Shown here: piece by piece, positions 1-8,300 of the stretch
How positions within the stretch are numbered: the first letter of the stretch is position 1
Layout of the letters: every line of letters begins with the position of its first letter
DNA from: a virus
DNA length: 39,010 nucleotides
Direction: 5' to 3' (one strand)
IMG/VR virus record: IMGVR_UViG_3300027770_000118
Span: 1 to 39,010 of that record
The notes under the pieces: generated by a model
The model's database searches: none
What the model saw: only the letters and a program-made list of their open reading frames with translations
Told to the model about the DNA's origin: nothing
Position numbers and translations under genes: made by a program

Positions 1-208
1 ACCCCATAAAGGCGGCAGCAGCGCATAGCGCATCACCCGCCTCCTCCAACCGCTTGATGCGGTCGTTTGCTGCGTTGAGTTCGCGTTCGATGTCGCAACC
101 CACCTGCCATATTTTGGCAAATCCAGCATCAGGATGGTCTAAGAGTGCAGATTGCATTCTCGGTGTGTCGCTGATCATTTTCGTGGGGTCAGGAATATGA
201 TCATTCAT
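1..208 (-). CDS. Small coiled-coil phage protein (3' part cut by window edge)
   Basis: The first 69 codons of this gene are visible and the rest lies beyond position 1. The start is ATG at 208-206, overlapping the resolvase stop as ATGA. A good ribosome binding site (GGAGG, 220-216) lies 7 bases upstream. The protein has a SDTPR motif near residue 14, then a charged helical stretch with ERELN and RIKRLEEAG, typical of a short coiled coil. The same signatures occur in the protein at 38491-38685, so the two look like paralogues. Small proteins of this type are frequent in phage accessory regions and their function is unknown to me. Confidence 0.75.
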   Translation of the reverse strand, partial: MNDHIPDPTKMISDTPRMQSALLDHPDAGFAKIWQVGCDIERELNAANDRIKRLEEAGDALCAAAAFMG

Positions 209-660
209 TGAACTCCCTCCGCAATTAAAGCGTGTTCCAATATCAGAAGAGCATCCGCGGTTTTCAGTGTGATCGATAGGCGAGGATGGCGCTGCTGGGC
301 TATCTGTTTGAGGTGGCCCTTCCAGCCTGTGCCGTAGGTGGCTTTAACGCCGCATTGGAGCGTCTTTTGCCAGCGTTGGGGTGGCACTTCGATCAGCCTT
401 GTTTTGGTGCTGGCGATGAGCCCCAACAGGAAGCCTACGTTGCGACCGAAGTTGAACATGGCCGAGCCCGGTGCGCCCTTCCCGCCCACATAGCCTCCGA
501 CTTTCTCTACGTACACCACGTCGGTCACGCCAAGCCTGTCGAGCACTAGGTCGCGCACATCAGCGTCTGTGGCCGGCATGGCGTCCAGCGTCACACCGCT
601 CGGGCCGTAGTGCGCCAGGCCGCCGGACATCCCTGGGTCTATTGCCAAGATCCGTTTCAC
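205..660 (-). CDS. RuvC-like Holliday junction resolvase
   Basis: This 151-residue protein has the RNase H-like fold signature of RuvC-type nucleases. Strand one carries LAIDPG with Asp8, a second acidic residue is Glu52 in VEKVGG, and a C-terminal helix carries Asp136 in KTADALLILEHAL. These fit the acidic metal-binding set of the family. Phage enzymes of this kind cut branched DNA so that replication intermediates can be packaged. The start is GTG at 660, overlapping the stop of the upstream ribbon-helix-helix gene by four bases (GTGA), which implies translational coupling. The length is close to the usual 150-170 residues and I see no damage. Family assignment is strong; the exact substrate is inferred. 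Confidence 0.85.
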   Translation of the reverse strand: MKRILAIDPGMSGGLAHYGPSGVTLDAMPATDADVRDLVLDRLGVTDVVYVEKVGGYVGGKGAPGSAMFNFGRNVGFLLGLIASTKTRLIEVPPQRWQKTLQCGVKATYGTGWKGHLKQIAQQRHPRLSITLKTADALLILEHALIAEGVQ

Positions 661-791
661 TTAGCGGCCTTTCTTAGCCAGGCCTGAATGGCCTTGTCGG
701 CAATAGCCTGAATCTTCAGTCCGGCCTGTAAACAATGAGCCTTGAGTTTCTTGTGTGTGTCCATGTCGATAAGGATGGTTTTGGTTTTCAA
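657..791 (-). CDS. Small ribbon-helix-helix DNA-binding protein
   Basis: This 44-residue gene starts with TTG at 791-789. The start overlaps the TGA of the upstream gene, and the stop overlaps the GTG of the resolvase. The protein begins with a short basic beta strand (KTKTILIDMD), then two helices (THKKLKAHCLQAG and QAIADKAIQAWLRK). This is the layout of Arc/CopG/ParG-like ribbon-helix-helix proteins, which dimerise and bind DNA through the strand. It may repress its own operon or bind phage DNA, which is inference. An internal ATG at residue 10 would remove the binding strand, so the TTG start is preferred. Confidence 0.65.
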   Translation of the reverse strand: MKTKTILIDMDTHKKLKAHCLQAGLKIQAIADKAIQAWLRKAAK

Positions 792-1105
792 TTGTTTTTA
801 ATCAACTGTGTTTTAACAACTGATTCTGGGTTCCTTATTGGAATAGAATCAATAAGCTCCGCAGTATTTCTGCAATCATCCGCAGTTTTTCTCATGTCAA
901 ACACTATATTGCGAGCAGTTTCAAATGCACAAGGCCAACATAAGGCTAACAGAAACGGTGTAAGATGACGTACTTCAGCGTCTTTTTCTTTCTCGCTGTT
1001 AATATGTTGAAACTCATATCCCCAACATGGAAATGTTAATCTATCTCCACAAAGGTCACAGTGTGTCTTGTCTTGTGACTCTGTATCGCTATATATTATT
1101 CCCAT
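788..1105 (-). CDS. Hypothetical protein with two CxxC pairs
   Basis: This 105-residue protein starts at ATG 1105, one base after the TAA of the lysozyme gene. A longer reading frame upstream exists but would overlap the lysozyme. Two cysteine pairs are visible, CDLC near residue 17 and CWPC near residue 56. The spacing would suit a structural zinc site. A histidine-containing segment and a charged middle part lie between them. No family is recognised. It sits between the lysozyme and the ribbon-helix-helix/resolvase pair and is probably on the same message. Confidence 0.6.
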   Translation of the reverse strand: MGIIYSDTESQDKTHCDLCGDRLTFPCWGYEFQHINSEKEKDAEVRHLTPFLLALCWPCAFETARNIVFDMRKTADDCRNTAELIDSIPIRNPESVVKTQLIKNN

Positions 1106-1106
1106 A

Positions 1107-1442
1107 TTATTTAAGATGCTTTCGGACTTTGTTCCAATAGGCCTGAGTGGCCTGCTTCTTCTTGTGTCCCTGGGGCCCTGCATTCCAGATCCGGGCTTGG
1201 TCCTCGGTGCTCTTGCCCTTGCCGTAGTGGGTCAGGTAGGCCTCGCACACAGCCCTGGCCTGCACCCGGTTGGTCATTGCCTCCCATCGGTAATGGCCGC
1301 CGGTGATCCGGTTGACGTCCTGAACCACGGCCCGGTGGATCTGCAGGGGGCCTACAGCGCGTCCTTGATCGCCAATGGCAAGATCGTTGCCCGAGGACTC
1401 CACCGCGATTAAGGCGGTGATGAGGTTGGAGAGAGTGGTCAT
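1107..1442 (-). CDS. Lysozyme / lytic transglycosylase-like endolysin
   Basis: This 111-residue protein, counted from ATG 1442, resembles the catalytic core of soluble lytic transglycosylases. Glu15 lies in IAVESSGND, the usual position of the catalytic acid, followed by GRAVGPLQI, which matches the Gly-x-x-Gly-x-x-Gln substrate-groove motif. A later segment (EAYLTHYGKG, then ARIWNAGP) fits the C-terminal half of the fold. It would cleave the glycan backbone of peptidoglycan, either for lysis or during entry. An in-frame start at 1499 adds 19 residues without visible signal features, so I prefer 1442, although no clear ribosome binding site precedes it. There is no signal peptide. It lies far from the holin-like genes. 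Confidence 0.75.
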   Translation of the reverse strand: MTTLSNLITALIAVESSGNDLAIGDQGRAVGPLQIHRAVVQDVNRITGGHYRWEAMTNRVQARAVCEAYLTHYGKGKSTEDQARIWNAGPQGHKKKQATQAYWNKVRKHLK

Positions 1443-1513
1443 GGTTTGGAAAGTGTGCGCGTTGGCCAGTCGCGCCCCTGGGGGTGGTATTGGCCCCACC
1501 CGGGGCTAAAGTC

Positions 1514-1846
1514 TCAAACCACTGCGTAATTGTAATGACCGCGGCAATAAGCATCGAGGCCTTCGTACAGCTTGTTGATCTTTGCAGCCGCAGATTCTAA
1601 AGTTGGAAAGGCACAAACAAACCGATTGTAGGAACCAGCCAAAGCGTCGGTAGAAGCGCAGTGATACTCGCACTTCAAAACAACCACAAACAGGCCCAGA
1701 GCCTTGGCCTTGTTGATTGAAACGCTCTCCTTAGCGGCCAGCTCGTAGGCAGCCTGCTGTGCCTCGGTGAAACAATTTTCAAACTCGCTGGCAGCGCCAG
1801 ACTCAAACTCGTAGTGCTCTTCTTCTTGGAGTGTTGCGTATCTCAT
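1514..1846 (-). CDS. Hypothetical protein
   Basis: The protein has 110 residues from ATG 1846, which has a good ribosome binding site (AAAGGA, about 6 bases upstream). An in-frame ATG at 1867 would place that site inside the gene, so the later start is preferred. The N-terminal third is rich in Glu and aromatic residues. The middle is helical, and a hydrophobic strand (ALGLFVVVLKCEY) precedes a C-terminal helix and an aromatic tail. I recognise no family. It is the first gene after a 137-base gap and could start its own transcript. Confidence 0.6.
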   Translation of the reverse strand: MRYATLQEEEHYEFESGAASEFENCFTEAQQAAYELAAKESVSINKAKALGLFVVVLKCEYHCASTDALAGSYNRFVCAFPTLESAAAKINKLYEGLDAYCRGHYNYAVV

Positions 1847-1915
1847 GGTGTTTCCTTTTTCCTTCAAACTTGATTGCCCCGACGGAAGTCAAGCTGCCAC
1901 AGAGATAGACACGAG

Positions 1916-1943
1916 TCTACAGCATTTTACTCTTTTCTGTAGA
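1916..1943. repeat. 7-bp inverted repeat, possible operator
   Basis: TCTACAG at 1916-1922 is matched exactly by CTGTAGA at 1937-1943, separated by a 14-base AT-rich spacer. The arms and spacing would suit a dimeric DNA-binding protein. The site lies about 70 bases upstream of the start at 1846. The ribbon-helix-helix protein at 657-791 is one possible binder, which is a guess. Confidence 0.35.
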
Positions 1944-1949
1944 TTTGAG

Positions 1950-1978
1950 AAAAAACCCAATGTTTACAGGGGTAAAAC
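1950..1978 (-). terminator. Weak candidate terminator
   Basis: On the minus strand, a 5-bp stem (TTTAC/GTAAA at 1972-1976 and 1963-1967) is followed after six bases by a run of six T (1955-1950). It lies just downstream of the stop at 1984. The stem is short and AT-rich, so it would be weak at best. Confidence 0.25.
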
Positions 1979-1983
1979 AGGGC

Positions 1984-2157
1984 TTACTCGGAAACGAACT
2001 TGGCATCGAACTCGGCCTTCGGGCGCACGTAGATTTTGCCCGTGTCCAGCCGGCGGTAGACCACCACTGGCCATCGAATCTCACCCATTCTGAGCTCCGC
2101 GGTATCGGCCAGTATTTCGACCACTATCGACGGGTTGGTGCGATTGTGGTGATTCAC
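1984..2157 (-). CDS. Small DUF1653-like protein
   Basis: The protein has 57 residues. GTG 2157 overlaps the upstream stop as GTGA. The core reads EILADTAEL, then WPVVVYRRLDTGKIYVRPKAEF. This resembles the DUF1653 pattern of small bacterial and phage proteins, where a strand, a VVYR motif, a turn with Gly and a WVRP/YVRP motif form a compact beta barrel. Its function is unknown. It is slightly shorter than usual because the N-terminal Tyr-x-His-Tyr-Lys segment is missing or replaced by an Asn/His-rich start. The match is by pattern only. Confidence 0.6.
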   Translation of the reverse strand: MNHHNRTNPSIVVEILADTAELRMGEIRWPVVVYRRLDTGKIYVRPKAEFDAKFVSE

Positions 2158-2414
2158 GGCCAGATGGGGTAAACCACGGTGCCCTGGCCATTTGCATCGG
2201 TCAGCTCGACGGCATTTACGCCCTTCAATTTAGCCAGTGAGGCCAGGAGCAGAGTGTCGTTGTTTGCCTGGGCAATGCAGGTCGAAACGATGTCGGCATC
2301 ATCGTACGAGGCAGCCAGGAGCTCGGTGGTGCGGTCGCGCCAGACTCGGATGACTCGGCCATTGGAGAGCGGGACGCGCCGCATTGATTCGACGCAGGGG
2401 AAGGTGTGTTTCAT
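2154..2414 (-). CDS. Hypothetical protein downstream of tail fibre
   Basis: This 86-residue protein starts at ATG 2414, 12 bases after the tail fibre stop. Its N-terminal half is basic (RRVPLSNGRVIRVWRDR) and its C-terminal half is acidic and hydrophobic, ending in YPIWP. No cysteine cluster, membrane segment or known motif is obvious. Its position directly after the fibre gene would suit a small fibre chaperone or accessory virion protein, but nothing in the sequence proves that. Confidence 0.6.
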   Translation of the reverse strand: MKHTFPCVESMRRVPLSNGRVIRVWRDRTTELLAASYDDADIVSTCIAQANNDTLLLASLAKLKGVNAVELTDANGQGTVVYPIWP

Positions 2415-2426
2415 GGAAACCTAAGG

Positions 2427-5378
2427 TTAGGCCAGCGCCACTGATTTCCAAGCGAATCCGTTGTGAATGTAAAGCACGTTGGTGTTGGTGCTGTTGTTTG
2501 TGTGGAAAAACATTGGCACATTATCAATGCCCGTGTTGGTGGGGGTGTTGCTCGGTGCTGTCGGGCCTGCCGGAATATAGACAAACCCATCAACCATCGT
2601 CGAATATCCGAGAGGCCCCTTGAAGTCGCTGTTCACCTGATTCCAGGCCGATCCCTTGATCAATTTGCCGGTGATTCCATCGAACAGCACGAAGTTGTTG
2701 TTAGGGGAAGAACCAGGCCCCACCACGTCGCCAGATCCGCTTCCAGTAGTGTTCAGCACGCCGGCAGTCAGCGACAGGCCTGCGCCCAACGTAAGCTGCT
2801 CCACACTACCCGTGCCTGCCGTGCTGCGCCCAAGCACCCGGGCGGTTGCACAGGTTATCCCGGTGTTTTGAATGGCTACCGGAAAAGTACAGTTGGTCAG
2901 CGTACCACCAGATGGCGTGCCGATGTTGGGAGTCAGTAGGCTGACATTTGTCAGAATGGCTGACGTCGCACGCACCAGATTGCCGGTGCCCGTAGTCGCC
3001 CCCACCTTGATAATTTTTCCGGTGGTGCCATTGAAAACAGCTACATCCCCATCGACCGCCACACTAGGGCCGGTGACATCCCCTGAACCACTAGCGGTAG
3101 CATTCAGCGTGTTGCCAGCCATTGAGAGGCCTGTGCCCAGAATAACCTCGTCGATAGCATTGCCCAACGGGCTGCTGCCCAGGAGCCTTGAGGTAGTGCT
3201 GGCAGCCTGGATCTTGCCGTAGGTGACTGCGTTCGCCGCAATGGTCGCAGCGAATGACCCGGTGCCAGACCCACCAACATCACCGGTCAACGTAATCGTC
3301 TGGTCGCCAGTGTTGGTGCCCGAGGACGTGCCGGTGTGCGTGCCGCTCAAGTTGCTCCCAGTGACCGTACCAGTCGCAGCCACCGAGGCTGGCGTGATGG
3401 CCCCCAGGACAATCGTGATGGCCGGGGTGCTGGTTGGGTTGGCCACCGTACCGCTGACTCCGTTTGCCGTGGTGACTGAGGCCGTGGTGACCGTGCCGGA
3501 GTTGTTGGTAAACCCACTGGGGTTGGCCGCGGGATAGGCTCCCAACGAAGTAAGGGCTGCAGCAGCGCTGGTGGCTCCTGTACCGCCATTGGTGAGCGCC
3601 AAAGTGCCGCCGAGGGTAAGAGTGCCCGAAGTGGTCACCGGGCCGCCTGTGAAGCTCATGCCCGTGGTCGAGCCATCGGCATTGACCGAGGTCACCGTGC
3701 CCGTGCCTGGTGCCGAGGCAGACAGCGTGTTGCCCACCATCGACAGGTTGGCTCCTAGGTTGATCTCGCCGATGCTGTTGCCTGTGGCATCGGACCCAAG
3801 CAGGCGCTTGATAGCGGCAGCCGTCTGGATCTTGTCGTAGGTCACCGCGCCATTGGTGATCGTGGTCGCGAAGGTGGTGCTGCCTGTGCCTGTCACCGGC
3901 CCGGTCAGCGTGATGATCTGGTCACCGGTGTTCGCTCCCGAGGTGCTCCCGGAGATGTTGGTGCCGGTCACCGAGCCGGTGGAGGCTACCGAGGTGGGCG
4001 TGATTGCTCCCAGGCCTAGCGAGATGGCCGGGGTCGTTGTCGATGTCCCCACCGAGGCTGTGATGCCGTTGGAAGCGGTCACCGTGACGTCGGTCACCGT
4101 CCCCCCGGTGCCTGTGGCCGAGAGCACGGTGCCGGCAAACGAGATACCGCTGCCCAGGCTGATCTCCTCCACAGCGCCGCCGCTAGTGCTCCTACCCAGC
4201 AGCCGGTTGTTGGTGCCGATGGTTAGGCCCGAGGCCGTGATGGGGCCACTAGCCGCCGCTCCGAGGGTTGTGCGTTGATCGGCAGCACTGGCGTCGTCCA
4301 GGAGGGCCCGGCCTGCCGCGGTGCAGGTGATCTCCTCGATCAGCCCTGGCCCTGCAGATTGACGGCCCAACAAGCGGTCGGTGGCGCTCACATACTGCAT
4401 TTTGTCGTAGGTGACAGCCTGAGGGGTGATCACAGCCGGGATGCGGCCTGTGCCCTGCCCGGTGACATCACCGGTCTCAAGGATGTAGTCGCCGGCCTCG
4501 GTGATTAGGAAGTCGCTGCCCTCGGTCAGCATCCGGTCGCCGCTCAGGATGATCACCTGGTCGCCGGTGTTGACGCCTGAAAGGTTGGAGCCCGTGACCG
4601 TAGCCCCGGCAGATATTGCCCCCGAGGCAGTCACACTGGTGGGAGTGATTGCTCCCAGGGCTAGAGTGATGGCTGGCGTTGTCGTGGACGTTGCTACGGA
4701 GCCCGACACGCCGTTTGCGGTAACCACAGATACGTCCGTAACCGTTCCGCTTCCAGCCGGTCCCGGGGGACCAGCGGGGCCTACAGGTCCAGCCGGGCCA
4801 GGTGCCCCCTGGATGCCCGATCCACCGGAGGGCTTGGTCAGGCCGGTGTCTAGCCTGGTGATCTCGCAGATGGCGTAGATTTCCGGGATACCTGTGAGGC
4901 CAGCAGCAACACCAAGGTGATCAGCGCCTGCTGCCGAGATGTAGTATTCAAGCCTATAGACATTGTCCTTGTGGGGCTGCACCCGGACATTGATGTCGTT
5001 GTAGGTGTTTGACTGATTGCTCACCTCCACCGACACGCCGTAACCAATGATTACATCGACGCCTGCCTCTGCACTAGCTGTGACGTCGTAGATCCGCATC
5101 CTGGTGTGACCAGTGTGCAGTAAGGCAGCCATGGCCCGGATCTGGTAGGCACCTGCTGCCAGTTTGAACTGGTTGGCAGTCAGGTCGAGGATGAGCCCGT
5201 TGGGATCGAAGGAGATGGTGTTAAGATCCCTGGTCGTCCAGGTAGTCGCCACACCGTTGCCTCCACTGGTGCCCGAGGTCTTGCTGTCGGTAAGGACAGC
5301 GACCTTCAGGGTCAAGGAGTCGACGTCTTTCCTGAGCTTGTTGATCAGGGTGGTGCTGGTCTGTGAATCGTAGCTCAT
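2427..5378 (-). CDS. Collagen-like repetitive tail fibre
   Basis: The protein has 983 residues. The N-terminus has a short helical part, then a beta-rich domain (about residues 40-175) with a C1q/TNF-like jelly-roll pattern. Next comes a Gly-x-y collagen-like segment (about 188-211, GAPGPAGPVGPAGPPGPAG). The rest is a long Thr/Ser/Gly-rich region with near-repeats: LGAITPxSVxxxGxVTGxNLSG followed by NTGDQ, then a strand-turn unit (ITLTGxVxGxGxxxFxxTI) and a VTYDKIQ/LLGR unit. Such repeats form trimeric beta structures in phage fibres. The last 100 residues differ and are likely the tip. It should bind the host surface. ATG 5378 overlaps the upstream stop (ATGA). Confidence 0.85.
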   Translation of the reverse strand: MSYDSQTSTTLINKLRKDVDSLTLKVAVLTDSKTSGTSGGNGVATTWTTRDLNTISFDPNGLILDLTANQFKLAAGAYQIRAMAALLHTGHTRMRIYDVTASAEAGVDVIIGYGVSVEVSNQSNTYNDINVRVQPHKDNVYRLEYYISAAGADHLGVAAGLTGIPEIYAICEITRLDTGLTKPSGGSGIQGAPGPAGPVGPAGPPGPAGSGTVTDVSVVTANGVSGSVATSTTTPAITLALGAITPTSVTASGAISAGATVTGSNLSGVNTGDQVIILSGDRMLTEGSDFLITEAGDYILETGDVTGQGTGRIPAVITPQAVTYDKMQYVSATDRLLGRQSAGPGLIEEITCTAAGRALLDDASAADQRTTLGAAASGPITASGLTIGTNNRLLGRSTSGGAVEEISLGSGISFAGTVLSATGTGGTVTDVTVTASNGITASVGTSTTTPAISLGLGAITPTSVASTGSVTGTNISGSTSGANTGDQIITLTGPVTGTGSTTFATTITNGAVTYDKIQTAAAIKRLLGSDATGNSIGEINLGANLSMVGNTLSASAPGTGTVTSVNADGSTTGMSFTGGPVTTSGTLTLGGTLALTNGGTGATSAAAALTSLGAYPAANPSGFTNNSGTVTTASVTTANGVSGTVANPTSTPAITIVLGAITPASVAATGTVTGSNLSGTHTGTSSGTNTGDQTITLTGDVGGSGTGSFAATIAANAVTYGKIQAASTTSRLLGSSPLGNAIDEVILGTGLSMAGNTLNATASGSGDVTGPSVAVDGDVAVFNGTTGKIIKVGATTGTGNLVRATSAILTNVSLLTPNIGTPSGGTLTNCTFPVAIQNTGITCATARVLGRSTAGTGSVEQLTLGAGLSLTAGVLNTTGSGSGDVVGPGSSPNNNFVLFDGITGKLIKGSAWNQVNSDFKGPLGYSTMVDGFVYIPAGPTAPSNTPTNTGIDNVPMFFHTNNSTNTNVLYIHNGFAWKSVALA

Positions 5379-8300
5379 CGGTTGCCCTTACGTCGGAGGA
5401 TTCGCTGGGCTTCGTCAAGGCTGCTGGCGATGCCTATAAGGCTGCCTGCGGGGCCGTAGAGGCGAAGTGAGCCTTTGGCCTTGCCTGGGAGGGCACGGTA
5501 GCCACCGGGGAACGAGTAGGCCCCGGGCATGGCGGAGTCGGGGGAGGGCATATAGCGGATGTCCTCTGAGGTTGCCTTGAACCGCTGCGAGAGGGGGATG
5601 ACGTTGCCGGCGTCGTCCTTGGTGATGGGGTCGGCGAGCTTAACCTGAGACGAATCTTTTACCGACAGTATCAGTCCAGTTGAGTTTCGGATTACAGGCT
5701 CCTTGAGATAAGCGGCAACCTTTATGTCTCCGCGTTTACCAAACAGCGTCTTGCTTGGAGTGAACTGGATCAGCCCATTTTTACCAGGTTCAAACACAGT
5801 GAACTTCGAAGGTGTGTTGTGATAAACCGGGTCACCTTCATTGTATTTTGGACCAGAAAGCTCACTTGCGTCGAGGTATCCAGCCGCTTTTGCAGCCTGT
5901 CCAACCATCCGCTGGGCGGTGGCCGTGTCGCCCTTCTTCACTGCGGAGAGGTAGTCGGTGTCCGAGGCAGGCATGAAGCGCTCACCCGAGGACGGCTGCC
6001 TGTAAAACCGTTCGGATATCGCGTAGTCCTTGTTTTTGCCCGGCTTGTTTTCAACGAATCCAAATTGCTTGTAGAACTTTTCGAGCCTTCCCTTCGATGT
6101 GGCTCCAAGCTCGTCGCTTGGGTTGATGCGGATTTGCTTTCCAGTAAGGTCAGCAAACGCAACCAGGTCCTTCATAAATGCGGTCCCAAGGCCTTTGTTG
6201 CGATTGGCTTTGTCGACCTCAATCTTGGAAGGCCTGATGTGTTCGTACGGAGTCCCTTTTTCTCGGATATCCGTCATGTTGCGAACACCAAGCGCGTTCC
6301 AATGTTCTCGGAAACTGTCGACGTTTTCGTAGCGCTTTGGAGCGGTCTCAACACCGGCAGGCATATAGCGCTGGCCCTCAACAGAAGCCCCCTCGTCCGG
6401 TGCTAGGCCTTCGTTCCAAGTCCAATCCGGCATGAGTCCGGTCTTCTGATCGGCGAATACGGTGTCCTCTGTTTTGGCTGTGCGATTGCGCTCGCCATGC
6501 GGGCCGTAATTCAGCCAACTGTTTTGCCCCCGAGTCTCGGTGGTAATAGCGCCACGAGCAGGCCCCGTAAAGAGCCGGATGTGCGCCTGCCAGGCATTCT
6601 CCTCGCCCTGAGCTCGGAAGCCAGATCCCTCCATGCCATGACCGAAAGCGTCGTGCACGGCGCGGAATAGGTCGTTGGCATAAACGGTTCGCAATTCACC
6701 GTTGGGCCCACCGAACGGCCAACGCAAACCAGTATCGGCAAGCATTGGGTTTGATTCTGGATTGAAGTCCTCCTTGGTTCCAAACCCAGAGTCTGTTGGG
6801 AAAACCCCCATCGACTTGTTTGCGCGGAGGTCGCGCATGGCGTTGAACGGAGATGATGCGTACTGCTGCCCCGCATCCGAGTTGATATCAATGAACCAAA
6901 ACTTGTATCCCGCTGAATCAAGCGCTTGATACTGATCCGTGGTTTGGCGGATCAAGTCCTGGTAGGCTTCGCGCACCGCAGGATCTTGCGGTGCATGAGG
7001 CATCTCCTCGTAGGCCTGAGCAATTCTGCGAGCGCGATCCTCGTCTACCTTAACGTACTCCGATTGGCGACGGAGACCGATTCCTTTGTCCCTGGCGTAC
7101 CACTCTGCGATGCCAACCAGGCTCTGGTCTGGCCCACTAGCGCCTTTGACCTGTGGAGCGCCTGCAAGCGGCGCAAGGTTCCCAGACGTATACCGTCCTT
7201 CTCCTCGGTCTCCACGTCCTCCTCGTTGTTCTGGGGCTTGTTCATAAAGTTTTTCTCCTCCGGCAGGCATGAAATACGCTAGACGGGACGGTGAGTCAAT
7301 TTGCCTTCTCTTCCATTTCTCGCCTGCCTCCGGCGTGCTTCCGTACCCGGCAGCCTTGTTTGCTTTCTGCGCTTCGCCCAGTTGCCGGTCGTTCAAGGCA
7401 GGCAATTTGTCGAGCCCAGGGAACATGACCTCATGCGGCTCAACTCGTCCCCGAATGCGATCCCAGAGGGTCCATTGAGCCGGGAAGACAGCAACGCCAA
7501 GCTCGTTTGCCCGGCGCTCGTTGATCTCAAGTGCTGAGCGGTAGGAATCCGACATTACCTGGAAGTCTTTTGGAGTCTCAACCCACTCAACCGACTTAAT
7601 GTTCGCCGGAGCATTCGGGTTGATGCCGCCTTTCTTGGCTATCAGCGTTGCCTTGCGGCTGCCCATGGCAGCAAACACGGCCTCATTGACGAATTTCTGG
7701 ACGCGATCAGCACCGTAGATTTGCGCTTGACCTAGAACGTCATCAATAGTTTTTGCCCGAGTTGCCGTTGGGTCTGGCAACGAATCCAAGGTGGATGCCA
7801 TTTCGGCTTTGATGCTCTTGATGCGTTTATCGTTTTTGGCCTTTAGCGTCTTGAGCGTTTTCGGGTCGTCCTTGTTGATCTCCTCAATGCGCTTCCCTTT
7901 TTCCTCGGCATTTTTGAGCCGGCGATTGAAGGCCGATGTGGCTTCCTTCGACTTCTTCAGCATCGAATTGAAGCGGTCGACAACGATGCCTTCAAACCGT
8001 TTGCGGAGCTCTGGGTTTCCAAGCAGCTCCTGGCCAAAGATGCGAGCCATGTGGCGGTCCATGGCCGATATGGATGCCTTGAGCGGATCTTGCCACACAG
8101 ATCCGAATGATCCTGTTTTGGTGCCAAACCCTTTGATTTGAGTTGTCAGCTTGTCGACAAAGTCTGCCCAAGATTCGTTGGCTTTTTTGACAAAGAAGTC
8201 TGGGTTCTTGGTGAACAACCGAGCGGCATTTACGATGTTTGATATGTCCGCGGTGATTGCAATGCCAAGGCCACCCTTGCCAGCAGAGATGAACCCTAAC

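Larger units (their letters stand above)
1847..1983. other. Intergenic gap with inverted repeats
   Basis: This 137-base gap lies between the DUF1653-like gene and the gene starting at 1846. It holds a 7-bp inverted repeat and a weak stem followed by a T-run on the minus strand, both listed separately. A TTGACT hexamer on the minus strand near 1888 could be a -35 box, but I find no convincing -10 box 17 bases further on. It is one of very few gaps in an otherwise tightly packed genome, so a regulatory role is plausible. Confidence 0.5.

Noticed and set aside
1492-1505. GCCCC/GGGGC hairpin upstream of the lysozyme start
   Set aside because: The stem is only 5 bp and no T-run follows, so it is not supported as a terminator.
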